64,000 bases of DNA from positions 1-64,000 of the forward strand of contig JACJYS010000007.1 in the NCBI GenBank assembly GCA_020635995.1. Direction: 5' to 3'. Positions 50,457 through 59,918 of the stretch are shown here, piece by piece. The notes under the pieces are model-generated. The model did not search any database. It saw nothing but the letters and a program-made list of their open reading frames with translations, and was not told where the DNA came from. This DNA is from Chitinophagales bacterium (GTDB lineage: Bacteria > Bacteroidota > Bacteroidia > Chitinophagales > UBA8649). Position 1 is the stretch's first letter. Every line of letters begins with the position of its first letter. The translations under genes and the position numbers were made by a program.

Positions 50457-52304
50457 CTACGCCACTTCTTCTAAATCTTTTTCCACTTTTAAGTTGTCTA
50501 TTATAAATTCTTGGCGGTCTTGAGTGTTTTTGCCCATATAATATTCCAAAATATCTTCTATGGAATTTTCTTTGGTTAAAAGTACGGGCGTTAATCTTAT
50601 ATTTTCGCCTATGAAATCTTCAAATTCATCTGGCGATATTTCTCCTAATCCTTTAAATCGCGTTATTTCTGCTTTTCCTCTTAATTTGTTTATGGCTTCT
50701 TGTTTTTCTTCTTCGCTGTAGCAGTAAAAGGTTTCTTTTTTATCTCTAACTCTAAAAAGTGGTGTTTCCAATACTTTTACGTGTCCTTCTTTAACTAAAT
50801 CGGGGAAAAACTGTAGGAAAAACGTTAGTAATAATAAGCGTATGTGCATGCCATCTACATCTGCATCGGTAGCTACTACTACATTATTGTATCTTAGTTC
50901 TTCAATGCCTTCTTCTATGTTTAATGCGTGTTGCAATAAATTAAATTCCTCATTTTCATATACCACTTTTTTCTTTAAACCGTAGGAGTTTAGTGGTTTT
51001 CCTCTTAAACTAAATACGGCTTGTGTTTGGGTATCTCGTGCTTTAGTTATTGACCCACTTGCGGAATCTCCCTCTGTAATAAAAATGGTGGTATCTAAAT
51101 GTCTTTCGTCTTTTTTATCGGAGAAATGAACACGGCAATCTCTTAGTTTTTTATTGTGAATATTGGCTTTTTTAGCTCTATCCTTAGCCAGTTTTTTAAC
51201 GCCCGCCATGTCTTTTCTTTCTCTTTCGCTTTGCTGTATTTTTTTAAGCAATTTTTCGGCAGTATCAGGGTTTCTATGTAAGAAATTATCTAAATGCTGT
51301 TTTACATAATCGCCTACAAAAACGCGCATGCTGGTATCTGTATCTATATTGTTAGAGCCTAATTTTGTTTTAGTTTGACTTTCAAAAACGGGATCTTGCA
51401 TTCTTATACTTATAGCACCTACTATAGATGCTCGGATATCCTGTGGGTCAAAATTCTTATTGTAAAAATCTCTAATTACCTTAACTATTGATTCTTTAAA
51501 AGCATTGAGGTGCGTGCCTCCTTGCACCGTATGCTGTCCGTTTACATAGCTGTAATATTCTTCTCCGTAGTGGTTGTCGTGTACCAAAGCAAATTCTATA
51601 TCTTCAGATTTGAAATGGATAATAGGGTAACGCAGTGATTTTTCATCCGTTTTGCGTTCCAATAAATCTTTTAAACCGTCTTTTGATAAAAATTTTTGTC
51701 CATTATAGTTTACGGTTAGTCCACTATTCAAATGAGCATAATTCCAAATTTGATTTTCTAAATAATCAGGAATGAACTTATATTTTTTAAAAATTTGGTC
51801 ATCTGGAATGAACTCAATATAAGTACCATTTTTTTCTTCTGTTTTAACCAGTTCTTCGCTTTGCAGTTCGCCTTGCTTAAAAATAGCTATTTTTTTCTCT
51901 CCTTCTCGTATAGCTTCAACTTTAAAATAGGTAGAAAGTGCGTTTACCGCTTTTGTACCCACACCGTTTAATCCTACCGATTTTTTAAAGGCTTTAGAGT
52001 CGTATTTACCTCCTGTATTTATTTTAGAAACTGCATCTACTACTTTTCCTAAAGGAATACCTCTACCATAATCTCTAACTTTTACAAGTTTTTCTTCTAC
52101 CACTATGTCAATTCTTTTCCCATGTCCCATTACAAATTCATCTATAGAATTGTCTATTACTTCTTTTACAAGAATATAAATACCATCATCTACAGAGGAG
52201 CCATCACCGGTTTTGCCAATGTACATTCCCGGTCTTAGCCTCATGTGTTCTTTCCAGTCTAAGGAGCGTATATTATCTTCGGTATATTTAATTTCTTCAC
52301 TCAT
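50457..52304 (-). CDS. parE: DNA topoisomerase IV subunit B
   Basis: 615 aa. GHKL ATPase: VIDNSIDEFVMGHG, RDYGRGIPLG, LNGVGTKAVNALS. Transducer domain with QGGTHLNAFKES, then TOPRIM with ITEGDSASGSITKARD and ATDADVDGMHIRLLLL, and a short C-terminus. The length and QTQAVFSLRGKPLNSYGLKK favour ParE over GyrB. No parC lies in the window. Confidence 0.88.
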   Translation of the reverse strand: MSEEIKYTEDNIRSLDWKEHMRLRPGMYIGKTGDGSSVDDGIYILVKEVIDNSIDEFVMGHGKRIDIVVEEKLVKVRDYGRGIPLGKVVDAVSKINTGGKYDSKAFKKSVGLNGVGTKAVNALSTYFKVEAIREGEKKIAIFKQGELQSEELVKTEEKNGTYIEFIPDDQIFKKYKFIPDYLENQIWNYAHLNSGLTVNYNGQKFLSKDGLKDLLERKTDEKSLRYPIIHFKSEDIEFALVHDNHYGEEYYSYVNGQHTVQGGTHLNAFKESIVKVIRDFYNKNFDPQDIRASIVGAISIRMQDPVFESQTKTKLGSNNIDTDTSMRVFVGDYVKQHLDNFLHRNPDTAEKLLKKIQQSERERKDMAGVKKLAKDRAKKANIHNKKLRDCRVHFSDKKDERHLDTTIFITEGDSASGSITKARDTQTQAVFSLRGKPLNSYGLKKKVVYENEEFNLLQHALNIEEGIEELRYNNVVVATDADVDGMHIRLLLLTFFLQFFPDLVKEGHVKVLETPLFRVRDKKETFYCYSEEEKQEAINKLRGKAEITRFKGLGEISPDEFEDFIGENIRLTPVLLTKENSIEDILEYYMGKNTQDRQEFIIDNLKVEKDLEEVA

Positions 52305-52397
52305 AAAAATATCAACTTATAACCGTGAAAGTATAAAAGATAAAAGAGATTGTGAAAAAAAAAAGGCTAACATTGTAAACATTATTTTGTGAATTAC

Positions 52398-52405
52398 TAT
52401 ATTTG
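52398..52405 (+). promoter_or_regulatory. -7 box of the response regulator pair
   Basis: TATATTTG, 26 bp before the TTG start at 52432. ATTG at 22 bp upstream is a poor -33 element. Confidence 0.5.
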
Positions 52406-52431
52406 ACACAGACTAAACGGCAAAACGACAA

Positions 52432-52860
52432 TTGAGGAATAGAATTTTCATGATAGATGATAGTTTGGCTGAACCCATATTTTTGAGAGAAGCCATTGTG
52501 CAAGCCACATTAGATGTTGAGTTAGAAGCGTTTAATGAAAGTGTAATTGCTTTGCAAGAATTGAAAACGAGGGAGGAAAACAATAAGTTTAAGTTGCCTC
52601 ATTTAATTTTGTTAGATATTAATATGCCGGGAGATAGCGGAATAGACATTTTGCATAAATTGAAAAATGAGGGTCGGTTAAGGCTTATTCCAGTTGTTGT
52701 GTTAACATCTTCTAATTTGCTGAAAGATATAGAAGATAGTATAGATGCAGGAGCTAGAAGTATAATAGTTAAACCAACAAATATTGAAGATTATAAAAAC
52801 ATGATAACCAATGTATATAAATATTGGTTTGAAACTATAAAAGTGAACAGAGTTGTCTAA
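52432..52860 (+). CDS. Stand-alone receiver-domain response regulator
   Basis: 142 aa, receiver only. Acidic pocket in FMIDDSLAEP, phospho-Asp in LILLDINMPGDSG (about residue 63), Thr in VVLTSSN, Lys in IIVKPTN. TTG 52432 is preferred over ATG 52450 because it supplies the first beta strand (RNRIFMI). Such a Rcp1/CheY-like protein lacks an output domain. It overlaps the next regulator by 8 bp. Confidence 0.88.
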   Translation: MRNRIFMIDDSLAEPIFLREAIVQATLDVELEAFNESVIALQELKTREENNKFKLPHLILLDINMPGDSGIDILHKLKNEGRLRLIPVVVLTSSNLLKDIEDSIDAGARSIIVKPTNIEDYKNMITNVYKYWFETIKVNRVV

Positions 52861-53590
52861 AGATAAAATAAAAATATTAGTAGTTGAAGATGCTCCGGGC
52901 GATGTTTTCTTAATAAAATTTTATTTAGAAGAATTAGATCCTGATTTTTATGAAATTTATGATGTAGATAATTTAAAAATGGCTCATGAAATGATTTCAA
53001 GAGAATATTTTGATGTTATTTTGTTAGATATGAATTTACCCGATTCGGAGGGTATGTTAACGCTTACTTCTACAATAGATAAATTTCCTGATGAAACAAT
53101 TATTGTTATGACAGGACTTTCCGATGAAAAAGTAGGAGTGGAGGCTGTAAAAAAAGGGGCTCAAGATTTTTTAGTAAAAGGTAGATTAGATAGTCAAGCT
53201 TTAGATAGTTCTATAAAATTTGCTTACCAAAGAGCAGAGTTGAAAAATTCAGTTAAAATATTTAGACATGTTTTAACGGAGATGGAGAAACTGAATGATT
53301 TTGTTTGTTTATACTACAAAAGAAGTACTGGCGAACTTTTTCATTCGGCTAATTTTGCGGCTTATTTTAATAGAGAAGTAGATGCTGATAACTTAGATGA
53401 TTTTAATAAGTATTTTGACAAAGATTCAGTAAAAAAGATAAAGGAAGCCGTATTAGATGAAAAGCCTAATGATGAAGTGAGAAGTTTAGAAAAAATTAGA
53501 TGCATAGATGATGATGATTCATTTACATTTAAAATTTCTAATTCCAATCTTTTGAGAGGTTATGTTGTTATTTCGGTTAGGAGAGATTAA
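52853..53590 (+). CDS. Response regulator with receiver domain and unclassified C-terminus
   Basis: 245 aa from TTG. Receiver 1-125 (KILVVEDAPGDVFLIKFYL, VILLDMNLPDSEG, VMTGLSD, DFLVKGRLD). The Lys of the switch is in FLVKG. The C-terminal 110 residues (FRHVLTEMEKLNDFVCLYYK onward) resemble a degenerate PAS-like fold but no enzymatic motif is seen. It overlaps the upstream regulator by 8 bp and the convergent barrel gene by 4 bp. No kinase is next to the pair. Confidence 0.85.
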   Translation: MSKDKIKILVVEDAPGDVFLIKFYLEELDPDFYEIYDVDNLKMAHEMISREYFDVILLDMNLPDSEGMLTLTSTIDKFPDETIIVMTGLSDEKVGVEAVKKGAQDFLVKGRLDSQALDSSIKFAYQRAELKNSVKIFRHVLTEMEKLNDFVCLYYKRSTGELFHSANFAAYFNREVDADNLDDFNKYFDKDSVKKIKEAVLDEKPNDEVRSLEKIRCIDDDDSFTFKISNSNLLRGYVVISVRRD

Positions 53591-55329
53591 TAAATATCTT
53601 TAAGCACATTATATTTATATAAATTTTGAGTTTGTACGCTTGATTTATCTCTAAAATCTCCCACTTGATAGCCCCATATTTTTTCTTGGTAAATAGGTCC
53701 ATTAGGGTAAATTCCAAAAGAAACTTCTAAGAATTCTATCCCCAGTACTCTGTTTTGAAATCTAATACCTAAACCGTAGCCATGATTAAAAGTACTGTTA
53801 AAAACAAGTTCCTTATCATTATCGGTTATCCATGCAAAATCAGCAAAAAAGAAAAAGTTTCCTCTGCTTGTCCACCATTTTACCGGAGTATAAAAAACAG
53901 ATTCAAGGTTTAAAACAAAACTTTTTGTTCCTATTAATTTTTGACTGTTAAACCCTTTTAAAGCTGTAGTACCTATATTATAAAATTCAGAATAGGGACG
54001 CTTAAAACTTAAAGTGGTTGTGGTATTTAAAAACTGCCTAAAACCTAATTTGCCCAATGGGTATCTTTTAGTAAAGTACTTATTACTATTTTGAACGGTT
54101 ATTTGTTCAAAAGTTTTTTTCCTTAAAAAAGTACCTAAACTTATTTCATTTTGCATAAATCCAAATTTTGGATAGTCATGATTGTAGTTTACAGTTTTGC
54201 CAAAATAAAACCGACCGCCTAAAAATTGGTTTATTTCATATCCAAAAAGGGTGGCGTTATTTATACCTTTTGGCACATAATCAAACTCCCTAAAACTATA
54301 CAATTCTTCATAACCATACCAATCTCTATTGGCTAATCCAAAACTGGTTAAATACATTTGGTTGTTTACAAAATTTTGAAAAGGCTGGTCTTGAGGAATT
54401 AAGTAATTTTTTTTAAAAGTAGCTCTTGCCGAAACTATTAAGCGAGTTAGTGGGTGTTTTACATTTAGTTTTTTTAGGGGAAACGAATGTGCTAACCAAG
54501 AATCTACAGAAATGTATTTATTATTATAGAAACCGTCAATTTTTTCGTACTCTATTTTTTTGTTGTTATTTTCTACCGTAAGCATGCCCGCCCATCTGGT
54601 ATTGTATGCAAAAAAATCTCTACTAATTTCAGCTTTATAATTTTGGTATTGGTTGGTTTTATTGTAGTCTAATTCTAAGTTAATTTGAGTTTTAAACATA
54701 TTTCTTACTCTGTACTCTGCTTGAAAAGCATAGGGATCTATTGGGTTAACAATGCCACCACCTGCGAAAGATATTTTTTGAGAAACGCCCCAAAAATCAT
54801 AAAAACCGCTACCCAGCAAAAGAGAAGTGGGCGAACCCCAAAAGTGAGCTTTCCAATGGCGGTTGTCATGAGCTATTATTAGTAGGTTAACACCACTAAT
54901 ATTGGGTGTGGGAATAACTCTAAAAACGGCATCTTTAAAAATTAAATCTCTACGTATATTTCTTTCGGCATCAGAAAATAATTGGGCATTTACAGTATCG
55001 CCTTCTTTAAATAAAAGTTGTTTGCGTATAAGTACTTTGTTGTAGTTACCTCTTTTGCTTTCCATTATTTCGGCACTATCTATATAGTACTTATCATAGG
55101 CAGGAGTAGCATATTTATCTATTATAATAATGTCAATGTTATTAATTACTTCTCCTTGGTGTTCTTTAAAATATGATGCGGGCGTATTTTCCCTTACATT
55201 TTTGGGCATTAGATTAAAATAATCTACAAATTTCTCTTTTAGCTTGGGTGTTTTATCCACCTTGGTGCTATCTTGAGCTAACGCAATATGTGCTAAAATT
55301 AGAAATATTAAACCTAAACATTTTTTCAT
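53587..55329 (-). CDS. BamA/TamA-family outer membrane protein
   Basis: 580 aa. Signal peptide (MKKCLGLIFLILAHIALAQ). One or two POTRA-like units (about 60-165; KQLLFKEGDTVNAQLFSDAE, RNIRRDLIFKDAVFRV) and then a 16-stranded type barrel with alternating aromatic strands, ending FQNRVLGIEFLEVSFGIYPN and later residues. Shorter than BamA, so a TamA-like or lineage-specific Omp85 protein. Confidence 0.75.
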   Translation of the reverse strand: MKKCLGLIFLILAHIALAQDSTKVDKTPKLKEKFVDYFNLMPKNVRENTPASYFKEHQGEVINNIDIIIIDKYATPAYDKYYIDSAEIMESKRGNYNKVLIRKQLLFKEGDTVNAQLFSDAERNIRRDLIFKDAVFRVIPTPNISGVNLLIIAHDNRHWKAHFWGSPTSLLLGSGFYDFWGVSQKISFAGGGIVNPIDPYAFQAEYRVRNMFKTQINLELDYNKTNQYQNYKAEISRDFFAYNTRWAGMLTVENNNKKIEYEKIDGFYNNKYISVDSWLAHSFPLKKLNVKHPLTRLIVSARATFKKNYLIPQDQPFQNFVNNQMYLTSFGLANRDWYGYEELYSFREFDYVPKGINNATLFGYEINQFLGGRFYFGKTVNYNHDYPKFGFMQNEISLGTFLRKKTFEQITVQNSNKYFTKRYPLGKLGFRQFLNTTTTLSFKRPYSEFYNIGTTALKGFNSQKLIGTKSFVLNLESVFYTPVKWWTSRGNFFFFADFAWITDNDKELVFNSTFNHGYGLGIRFQNRVLGIEFLEVSFGIYPNGPIYQEKIWGYQVGDFRDKSSVQTQNLYKYNVLKDIY

Positions 55330-55396
55330 GAAGGTTTAAAAATAGTGAACAATGCTTACAAACAAAATTTTTATTTTCGTAAAGCTAAGTTTTGGG

Positions 55397-56050
55397 CTAT
55401 GGAGATAAAATATTTTTAGTCCATTTATCTTTATTCAGGTTGTATGTAACTCTATCGTGCATACGATTGGGTCTGCCTTGCCAAAATTCAAAATAATGAG
55501 GTATTATATTGTAGCCTCCCCAATTTTTTGGTCGTAAAGGCTTGCTGTATTCTTGTTTAATTTTTTCTAAATCGGTATATAATTCTTCTTTGCTGTTAAT
55601 TATGCTGCTTTGCAAAGAAGCCATTGCACCATATTGACTATCAATAGGTCGCGAATAAAAATACTCATCATTCTCAGCATCAGAAAGTTGTATGGTAGTT
55701 CCTTCTATTCTTATTTGCCTTTCCATGGCTTCATAAAAAAACAAAATGCTTACTTTATTGTTTTGCAATAAATCTTGCCCTTTGTGGCTGTTGTAGTTAG
55801 TGAAAAACTGCAATCCTTTTTCTGAATAGGCTTTTAATAAAACTACCCTGCTACTGGGTTGCATATTATTATTAACTGTGCTAACAATCATAGCATTGGC
55901 TTCAAAACTTTTTAATGAAGCTGCTTCTTTGTACCAAGTATCAAAAAGTAAAAAGGGATTGACTGGCGTATTAGCTATTTCTAAAACGTCTTTTTCATAG
56001 CTTCGTCTTTCATTATGTAATTTTTCGTTTAAAGACGACATCATGCTCAA
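55397..56050 (-). CDS. pdxH: Pyridoxamine 5'-phosphate oxidase
   Basis: 217 aa, normal length. FMN- and substrate-binding blocks PSSRVVLLKAYSEKGLQFFT, NSHKGQDL, RQIRIEGTT, and the C-terminal GGYNIIPHYFEFWQGRPNRM-HDR with LNKDKWTKNILSP. Makes pyridoxal phosphate, the cofactor of CysK among others. 3 bp after the lipoprotein gene upstream. Confidence 0.95.
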   Translation of the reverse strand: MSMMSSLNEKLHNERRSYEKDVLEIANTPVNPFLLFDTWYKEAASLKSFEANAMIVSTVNNNMQPSSRVVLLKAYSEKGLQFFTNYNSHKGQDLLQNNKVSILFFYEAMERQIRIEGTTIQLSDAENDEYFYSRPIDSQYGAMASLQSSIINSKEELYTDLEKIKQEYSKPLRPKNWGGYNIIPHYFEFWQGRPNRMHDRVTYNLNKDKWTKNILSP

Positions 56051-56053
56051 ATA

Positions 56054-56554
56054 TTAGTTAATAATTATTTTCAGTTGTTTTTCGTAGCTGCTATTATCCT
56101 GTGCTTCCAACTTAAATATTATTCTTATAGCATCATAGCTTGGTGGTGCATACGGTGTGGTGCTTCCACTAAAGTAGGGTTTAAATGGAATGCTATCTGC
56201 CACCTGACTTGGAACAGTAAAACTTGTTGTTACACTTTGAACATTGCTAGTGTCTTCAAATCCTTGAACAAAAAATACGGAATCCATATCGTTAAATGTT
56301 AAGTTTTGAACCATCATAGATGTATCTATTAAGTATGCACCTCTTATGGTATCTATAGCTTTATCTATGGCTAAGTATAATTCTAAATTTACAGTACTTC
56401 CGGCATCGGCATAAATGGTGGTGCTATCTGGCGATAATATATTTATTGGCTCATTACTGGTGGGTCTGTCTTCGTCATCTTTTTTGCAAGAAAAAAGTAA
56501 AACAGTAAATAATGCTGAAAAAATGGTGAATTTTAATATGTTTTTAAACCTCAT
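56054..56554 (-). CDS. Hypothetical lipoprotein
   Basis: 166 aa. Lipobox LLFSCKKDDED (Cys about residue 23), the usual Bacteroidota lipoprotein export signal with acidic residues behind. The mature part looks like one Ig-like beta domain (SPDSTTIYADAGSTVNLELY, SVTTSFTVPSQVADSIPF). No function known. Confidence 0.7.
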   Translation of the reverse strand: MRFKNILKFTIFSALFTVLLFSCKKDDEDRPTSNEPINILSPDSTTIYADAGSTVNLELYLAIDKAIDTIRGAYLIDTSMMVQNLTFNDMDSVFFVQGFEDTSNVQSVTTSFTVPSQVADSIPFKPYFSGSTTPYAPPSYDAIRIIFKLEAQDNSSYEKQLKIIIN

Positions 56555-56574
56555 TTCGTATATTTTAGATAAAA

Positions 56575-58290
56575 TTACAATTTTTCAATTTCTTTATTCA
56601 AAAAAACTGCTAATTCTTTAACATAATCTTCAGAAAAGTTAAATTTTATACCTGCTTCTTCATATAATTCAGGTAGTGTTTTAGTATATCCAAAGGATAA
56701 TGCGTTTTTATATTCAGCTATAGTTTCCATTGGATTATTTTTATAATTTTTCCAAAGAGCTATGGCTCCAAGCTGTGCAAAACCGTATTCTATATAATAA
56801 AATGGAACTTGGTAAAAATGTAAAATTCTTTGGTAAGAAGTTGGTAAATATTTTTCAACTCCTTCGTAATTTATTACACCTATAGAGTATTTGTCTAATA
56901 ATTCTTTCCATTTGGCATTTCTTTCAGAAGCGGTATGTGTAGGGTGGGTGTACATCCAGTGCTGAAATTCATCTCCTTGTGCTACACTTACTAAAGTGCC
57001 CAATAAACCTTCTAAATGGTTTTTCTTAGCACGGTTTAAATCTTCTTGGTTTGGATAAAAGTTTTCCCAGTTTTCAAGAGCTAATAGCTCCATACCCATG
57101 CTGGCTAATTCACTCATTTCGCTTGGTGTAGTACGCAGGCTGGCTAATTCTATATCGTGAGCTAAAAAACCGTGCACGGCATGTCCGCCTTCGTGTACCA
57201 TTACTCTAACATCTCCTTCGGCAGCTGCGTGGTTCATAAAAATAAAAGGCACGCCACTTTCCGGCATTGGCATCATGTAGCCACCCGGGGCTTTTGCTTT
57301 TCTGCTTTCAAGATCCAGTCTGCCCATTTCGTTCATTTCTGCTATGGCAGCACCAAAATAAACATCTAATTGATTAAAACACTCAACGGTTTTATTTACA
57401 AAATCTTCTGTATTTTCAAAAGGTTTAAGTGGTTCTCTGTTTAGTGGGTCAACTTTTAAATCCCACGGTTTAAGTTCTGTGTAGCCTAAAAAGTTTTTTC
57501 GTTCTAATTGAAATTTTCTAATTATAGGGATAATTTGATTGGCTACCGATTGATGAAAATTCATGCAGTCTTTAGCGTTATAATCAAAACGGTGCATGGC
57601 TTTAAAAGCATAATCTCTATAATTTTCAAAACCTGCATTAGTAGCTAATTCATGTCTTTTAGCTACAAGTTTATCCATAAGTTCATCTAACTTGTCTCTG
57701 TCTTGAAATTTGCGTTCTTGCATTAAAGTATAAACTTCTTGTCTTGCTTTTCTATCCGTACTTAATAGCATTTTAGAAGCCTGTGGGAAAGTAAGTTCTT
57801 TTCCGTTGTAGGTAATGCTCCAAATTCCTGTAATTTGGTCAAACTGCTGTGTTAATAAGTTTAATTCTTTTTCTACTTCTATATTTTTTTCGGTATAAAT
57901 TTCTAAATCGGCTTCAATGGCTCTAATAAAATTCAAATAACTTTTATTTAAGCTATTTTTAAAAGGACTTTCATTAAATTTTAGCCGAAGTTTATGATTC
58001 CAAGGTTTAGTTTTGGGATCTATTTCTGTATAATATTCACTTACTGCTTGTTGTGCGGCTACGTCTGCTGTATTAATTGACGTTTTTATGTATTTCCACC
58101 TAAAATCTTCGCTGGCTACGGCATCAAATTCGTCCCAATCTTTTATCCATTTTTCAAATTTTTCAAAAGTAGAAATATCTCTGTTAGCTAAATCGGTATA
58201 AATTTTTTCTAATTGTTCCCAGCTTTCTACATTAAAGTTTTGTGGTAAATACTGTCTTTCCTTTACGTCAATTAATTTAATTTCTTGCAT
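56575..58290 (-). CDS. M3 family oligoendopeptidase (PepF-like)
   Basis: 571 aa. The zinc motif HEGGHAVHGF is near residue 360, with the family's downstream Glu region SEMSELASMGMELLALE. N-terminal helical lid with SWEQLEKIYTDLANRD. Degrades short peptides in the cytosol (no signal). Its ATG overlaps the stop of the DUF5606 gene (TAATG). Confidence 0.93.
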   Translation of the reverse strand: MQEIKLIDVKERQYLPQNFNVESWEQLEKIYTDLANRDISTFEKFEKWIKDWDEFDAVASEDFRWKYIKTSINTADVAAQQAVSEYYTEIDPKTKPWNHKLRLKFNESPFKNSLNKSYLNFIRAIEADLEIYTEKNIEVEKELNLLTQQFDQITGIWSITYNGKELTFPQASKMLLSTDRKARQEVYTLMQERKFQDRDKLDELMDKLVAKRHELATNAGFENYRDYAFKAMHRFDYNAKDCMNFHQSVANQIIPIIRKFQLERKNFLGYTELKPWDLKVDPLNREPLKPFENTEDFVNKTVECFNQLDVYFGAAIAEMNEMGRLDLESRKAKAPGGYMMPMPESGVPFIFMNHAAAEGDVRVMVHEGGHAVHGFLAHDIELASLRTTPSEMSELASMGMELLALENWENFYPNQEDLNRAKKNHLEGLLGTLVSVAQGDEFQHWMYTHPTHTASERNAKWKELLDKYSIGVINYEGVEKYLPTSYQRILHFYQVPFYYIEYGFAQLGAIALWKNYKNNPMETIAEYKNALSFGYTKTLPELYEEAGIKFNFSEDYVKELAVFLNKEIEKL

Positions 58291-58814
58291 TACTTATCTT
58301 TTTTCTTTGTTTCCTTTTTTGGTTTAGCCGTTTTTTTGTCAGCTTTTTTTTCGGTAGTAGCTTTTGCTTTAGGTTTTGTTTCTTTTTTAGTTTCTTTAGC
58401 CTCTTTTTCTTTCTCTTTTTTCTCTTCTTTTAAACTAATTATGCCCAGTTTATCTAAAGCTTCGTACCATTTTACTATTTTTTTTATGTCGTTGTCATAA
58501 ACTTTTTGCTGGTCGTGGTCGGGAAGAATATTGGTAAAGTATTCTCTAAATTTTTTGCCACTATCTTTTTTAGTAGGAAGCGGAAATTCTTTTTCTTTTT
58601 TCTTCATTTCTTTAAAAACTTCACTTAATTCTACTGTAGAAGTAGTAGTATATATAGTTATGTTTTCAAGCGGTGTAAACATGTGCTGCCTTGATGAAAC
58701 AAATTTCTTTTTGTCTTCTCCAAGCGGAGTTACTATTAATCCGTTATCTCTGGTGGCTAAAACTTTAAATAAGCCTGGTAATTTACTTACCGATAAAATT
58801 TCTTTTAATTCCAT
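58290..58814 (-). CDS. DUF5606 protein with Lys-rich tail
   Basis: 174 aa from ATG 58814. A TTG at 58838 could extend it, but that codon lies inside a -7 box, so the mRNA should start after it. The family domain is MELKEILSVSKLPGLFKVLA to about 130 (FREYFTNILPDHDQQKVYDN), followed by a very basic tail (KAKATTEKKADKKTAKPKK). Found in Bacteroidota; function unknown. Confidence 0.82.
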   Translation of the reverse strand: MELKEILSVSKLPGLFKVLATRDNGLIVTPLGEDKKKFVSSRQHMFTPLENITIYTTTSTVELSEVFKEMKKKEKEFPLPTKKDSGKKFREYFTNILPDHDQQKVYDNDIKKIVKWYEALDKLGIISLKEEKKEKEKEAKETKKETKPKAKATTEKKADKKTAKPKKETKKKDK

Positions 58815-58835
58815 TAAGTTAATTTTTTGAGCAGA

Positions 58836-58843
58836 CAAAGTTA
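58836..58843 (-). promoter_or_regulatory. -7 box of DUF5606-M3 peptidase operon
   Basis: Minus-strand TAACTTTG, full match to TAnnTTTG, 21 bp before ATG 58814. It decides the start codon. Confidence 0.55.
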
Positions 58844-58892
58844 ATTAATAATTGTATGTATTTACCCTTGTTTGCAATTTGTAGGAATATAC

Positions 58893-58926
58893 AAAAAAAA
58901 TGCCACACAGTTTTGTATGGCATTTT
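58893..58926 (-). terminator. Intrinsic terminator of the B12 uptake operon
   Basis: AAAATGCCA / TGGCATTTT (58897-58905 with 58918-58926), followed on the minus strand by TTTT. It lies 20 bp past the stop at 58947. Confidence 0.8.
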
Positions 58927-58946
58927 GGCATTAAGTAATTTGAATT

Positions 58947-59918
58947 TTATTTTTTTAAAAAGCTACTTGAATAGCTTTTATTTTCCTTATCTGTTATGCT
59001 TATAAAGTATGTTCCTTTAGCCAAAGATTCTACATTAATAGAAGAAAATTCTTGATGATGAGTTGAATATACTTGTTTGCCTAACATGTTTATAATGTTA
59101 AGATTACCTTTTAAATTAGGCGTTTTTATGTTAATCAAGTTTGTAGTTGGATTAGGATAAATATTTGCATTTATAGTATTAAGCGAAGCAATGCCTGTTA
59201 TGTTATTTGTAGTTTTAATATTATCTACACAAAAGTAGGTAGGCGTATTAATGCCAAATTGTCCTACATCTGAAGATGATAAGGTAAACTGTAAGCTGTC
59301 GGCTTCGCCTAAAGGAGTTAAATCTACTTTTGTCCATTCGTTAATAATGTAATCTTGGCTGTTATCTGTAAATCTAAAATCAGCTAAATAAAAATTGATG
59401 CTATCTGCTCCTAATGTTCCATTTTTGTATTTTTTAATGGTTAATAAAAAGAAATCGGGATCGTTACCACTGGCTCCGCCAAATTTTTTAGCATAAGCAT
59501 CTCCATCTCTCATACTTAAATAAGCATAAGTACTGTTATTTATATACATACTTTCAAAACCTACATCGGTAGTGTTATTTAGCTTTAAAGTATTAGGCGA
59601 ACCATAACCTTGATAAAAAACTGCAAAATTTGATGAAGAATTGTATCCACTTCCAGAAGAAACTGAATATTGATTTCCGTATCCGGCAGTGGTAATATCT
59701 GTCATGTTTGATATGGCAAAACCGCCCCATGTTTCGTATCCGCCAACAGTATCATAAGAGTTAGGCAGAAAAATAGAACTTTCGGTAAAACCGCCATTAA
59801 AATCGTTGCCGTTGTTGTACGATTCTGCTGAAAGCGTAAAACTTTCAAAATCGTTGGTGGTTTGTGCATTTGCAAAAAATGCAGTTAAAATACTTAATGA
59901 AAATAAAATTTTGTTCAT
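58947..59918 (-). CDS. DUF4465 surface protein with type IX sorting domain, likely B12-binding
   Basis: 323 aa. Signal peptide (MNKILFSLSILTAFFANAQ). The DUF4465 domain spans about 20-235 (DFESFTLSAESYNNGNDFNG, GGYETWGGFAISNMTDITT, SMYINNSTYAYLSMRDGDAY). The C-terminus is a T9SS type A sorting domain (IYPNPTTNLINIK...GKQVYSTHHQEF...GTYFISITDKENKSY). DUF4465 proteins were, as I recall, described as cobamide-binding BtuH lipoproteins in Bacteroides; here the same domain is sent out by T9SS instead of by lipidation. It overlaps the TonB receptor gene by 4 bp under one riboswitch. Confidence 0.8.
   Translation of the reverse strand: MNKILFSLSILTAFFANAQTTNDFESFTLSAESYNNGNDFNGGFTESSIFLPNSYDTVGGYETWGGFAISNMTDITTAGYGNQYSVSSGSGYNSSSNFAVFYQGYGSPNTLKLNNTTDVGFESMYINNSTYAYLSMRDGDAYAKKFGGASGNDPDFFLLTIKKYKNGTLGADSINFYLADFRFTDNSQDYIINEWTKVDLTPLGEADSLQFTLSSSDVGQFGINTPTYFCVDNIKTTNNITGIASLNTINANIYPNPTTNLINIKTPNLKGNLNIINMLGKQVYSTHHQEFSSINVESLAKGTYFISITDKENKSYSSSFLKK

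Noticed and set aside
58815..58838. TTG start of the DUF5606 gene at 58838
   Set aside because: The codon lies inside the -7 box TAACTTTG, so it should not be on the mRNA; ATG 58814 is used.
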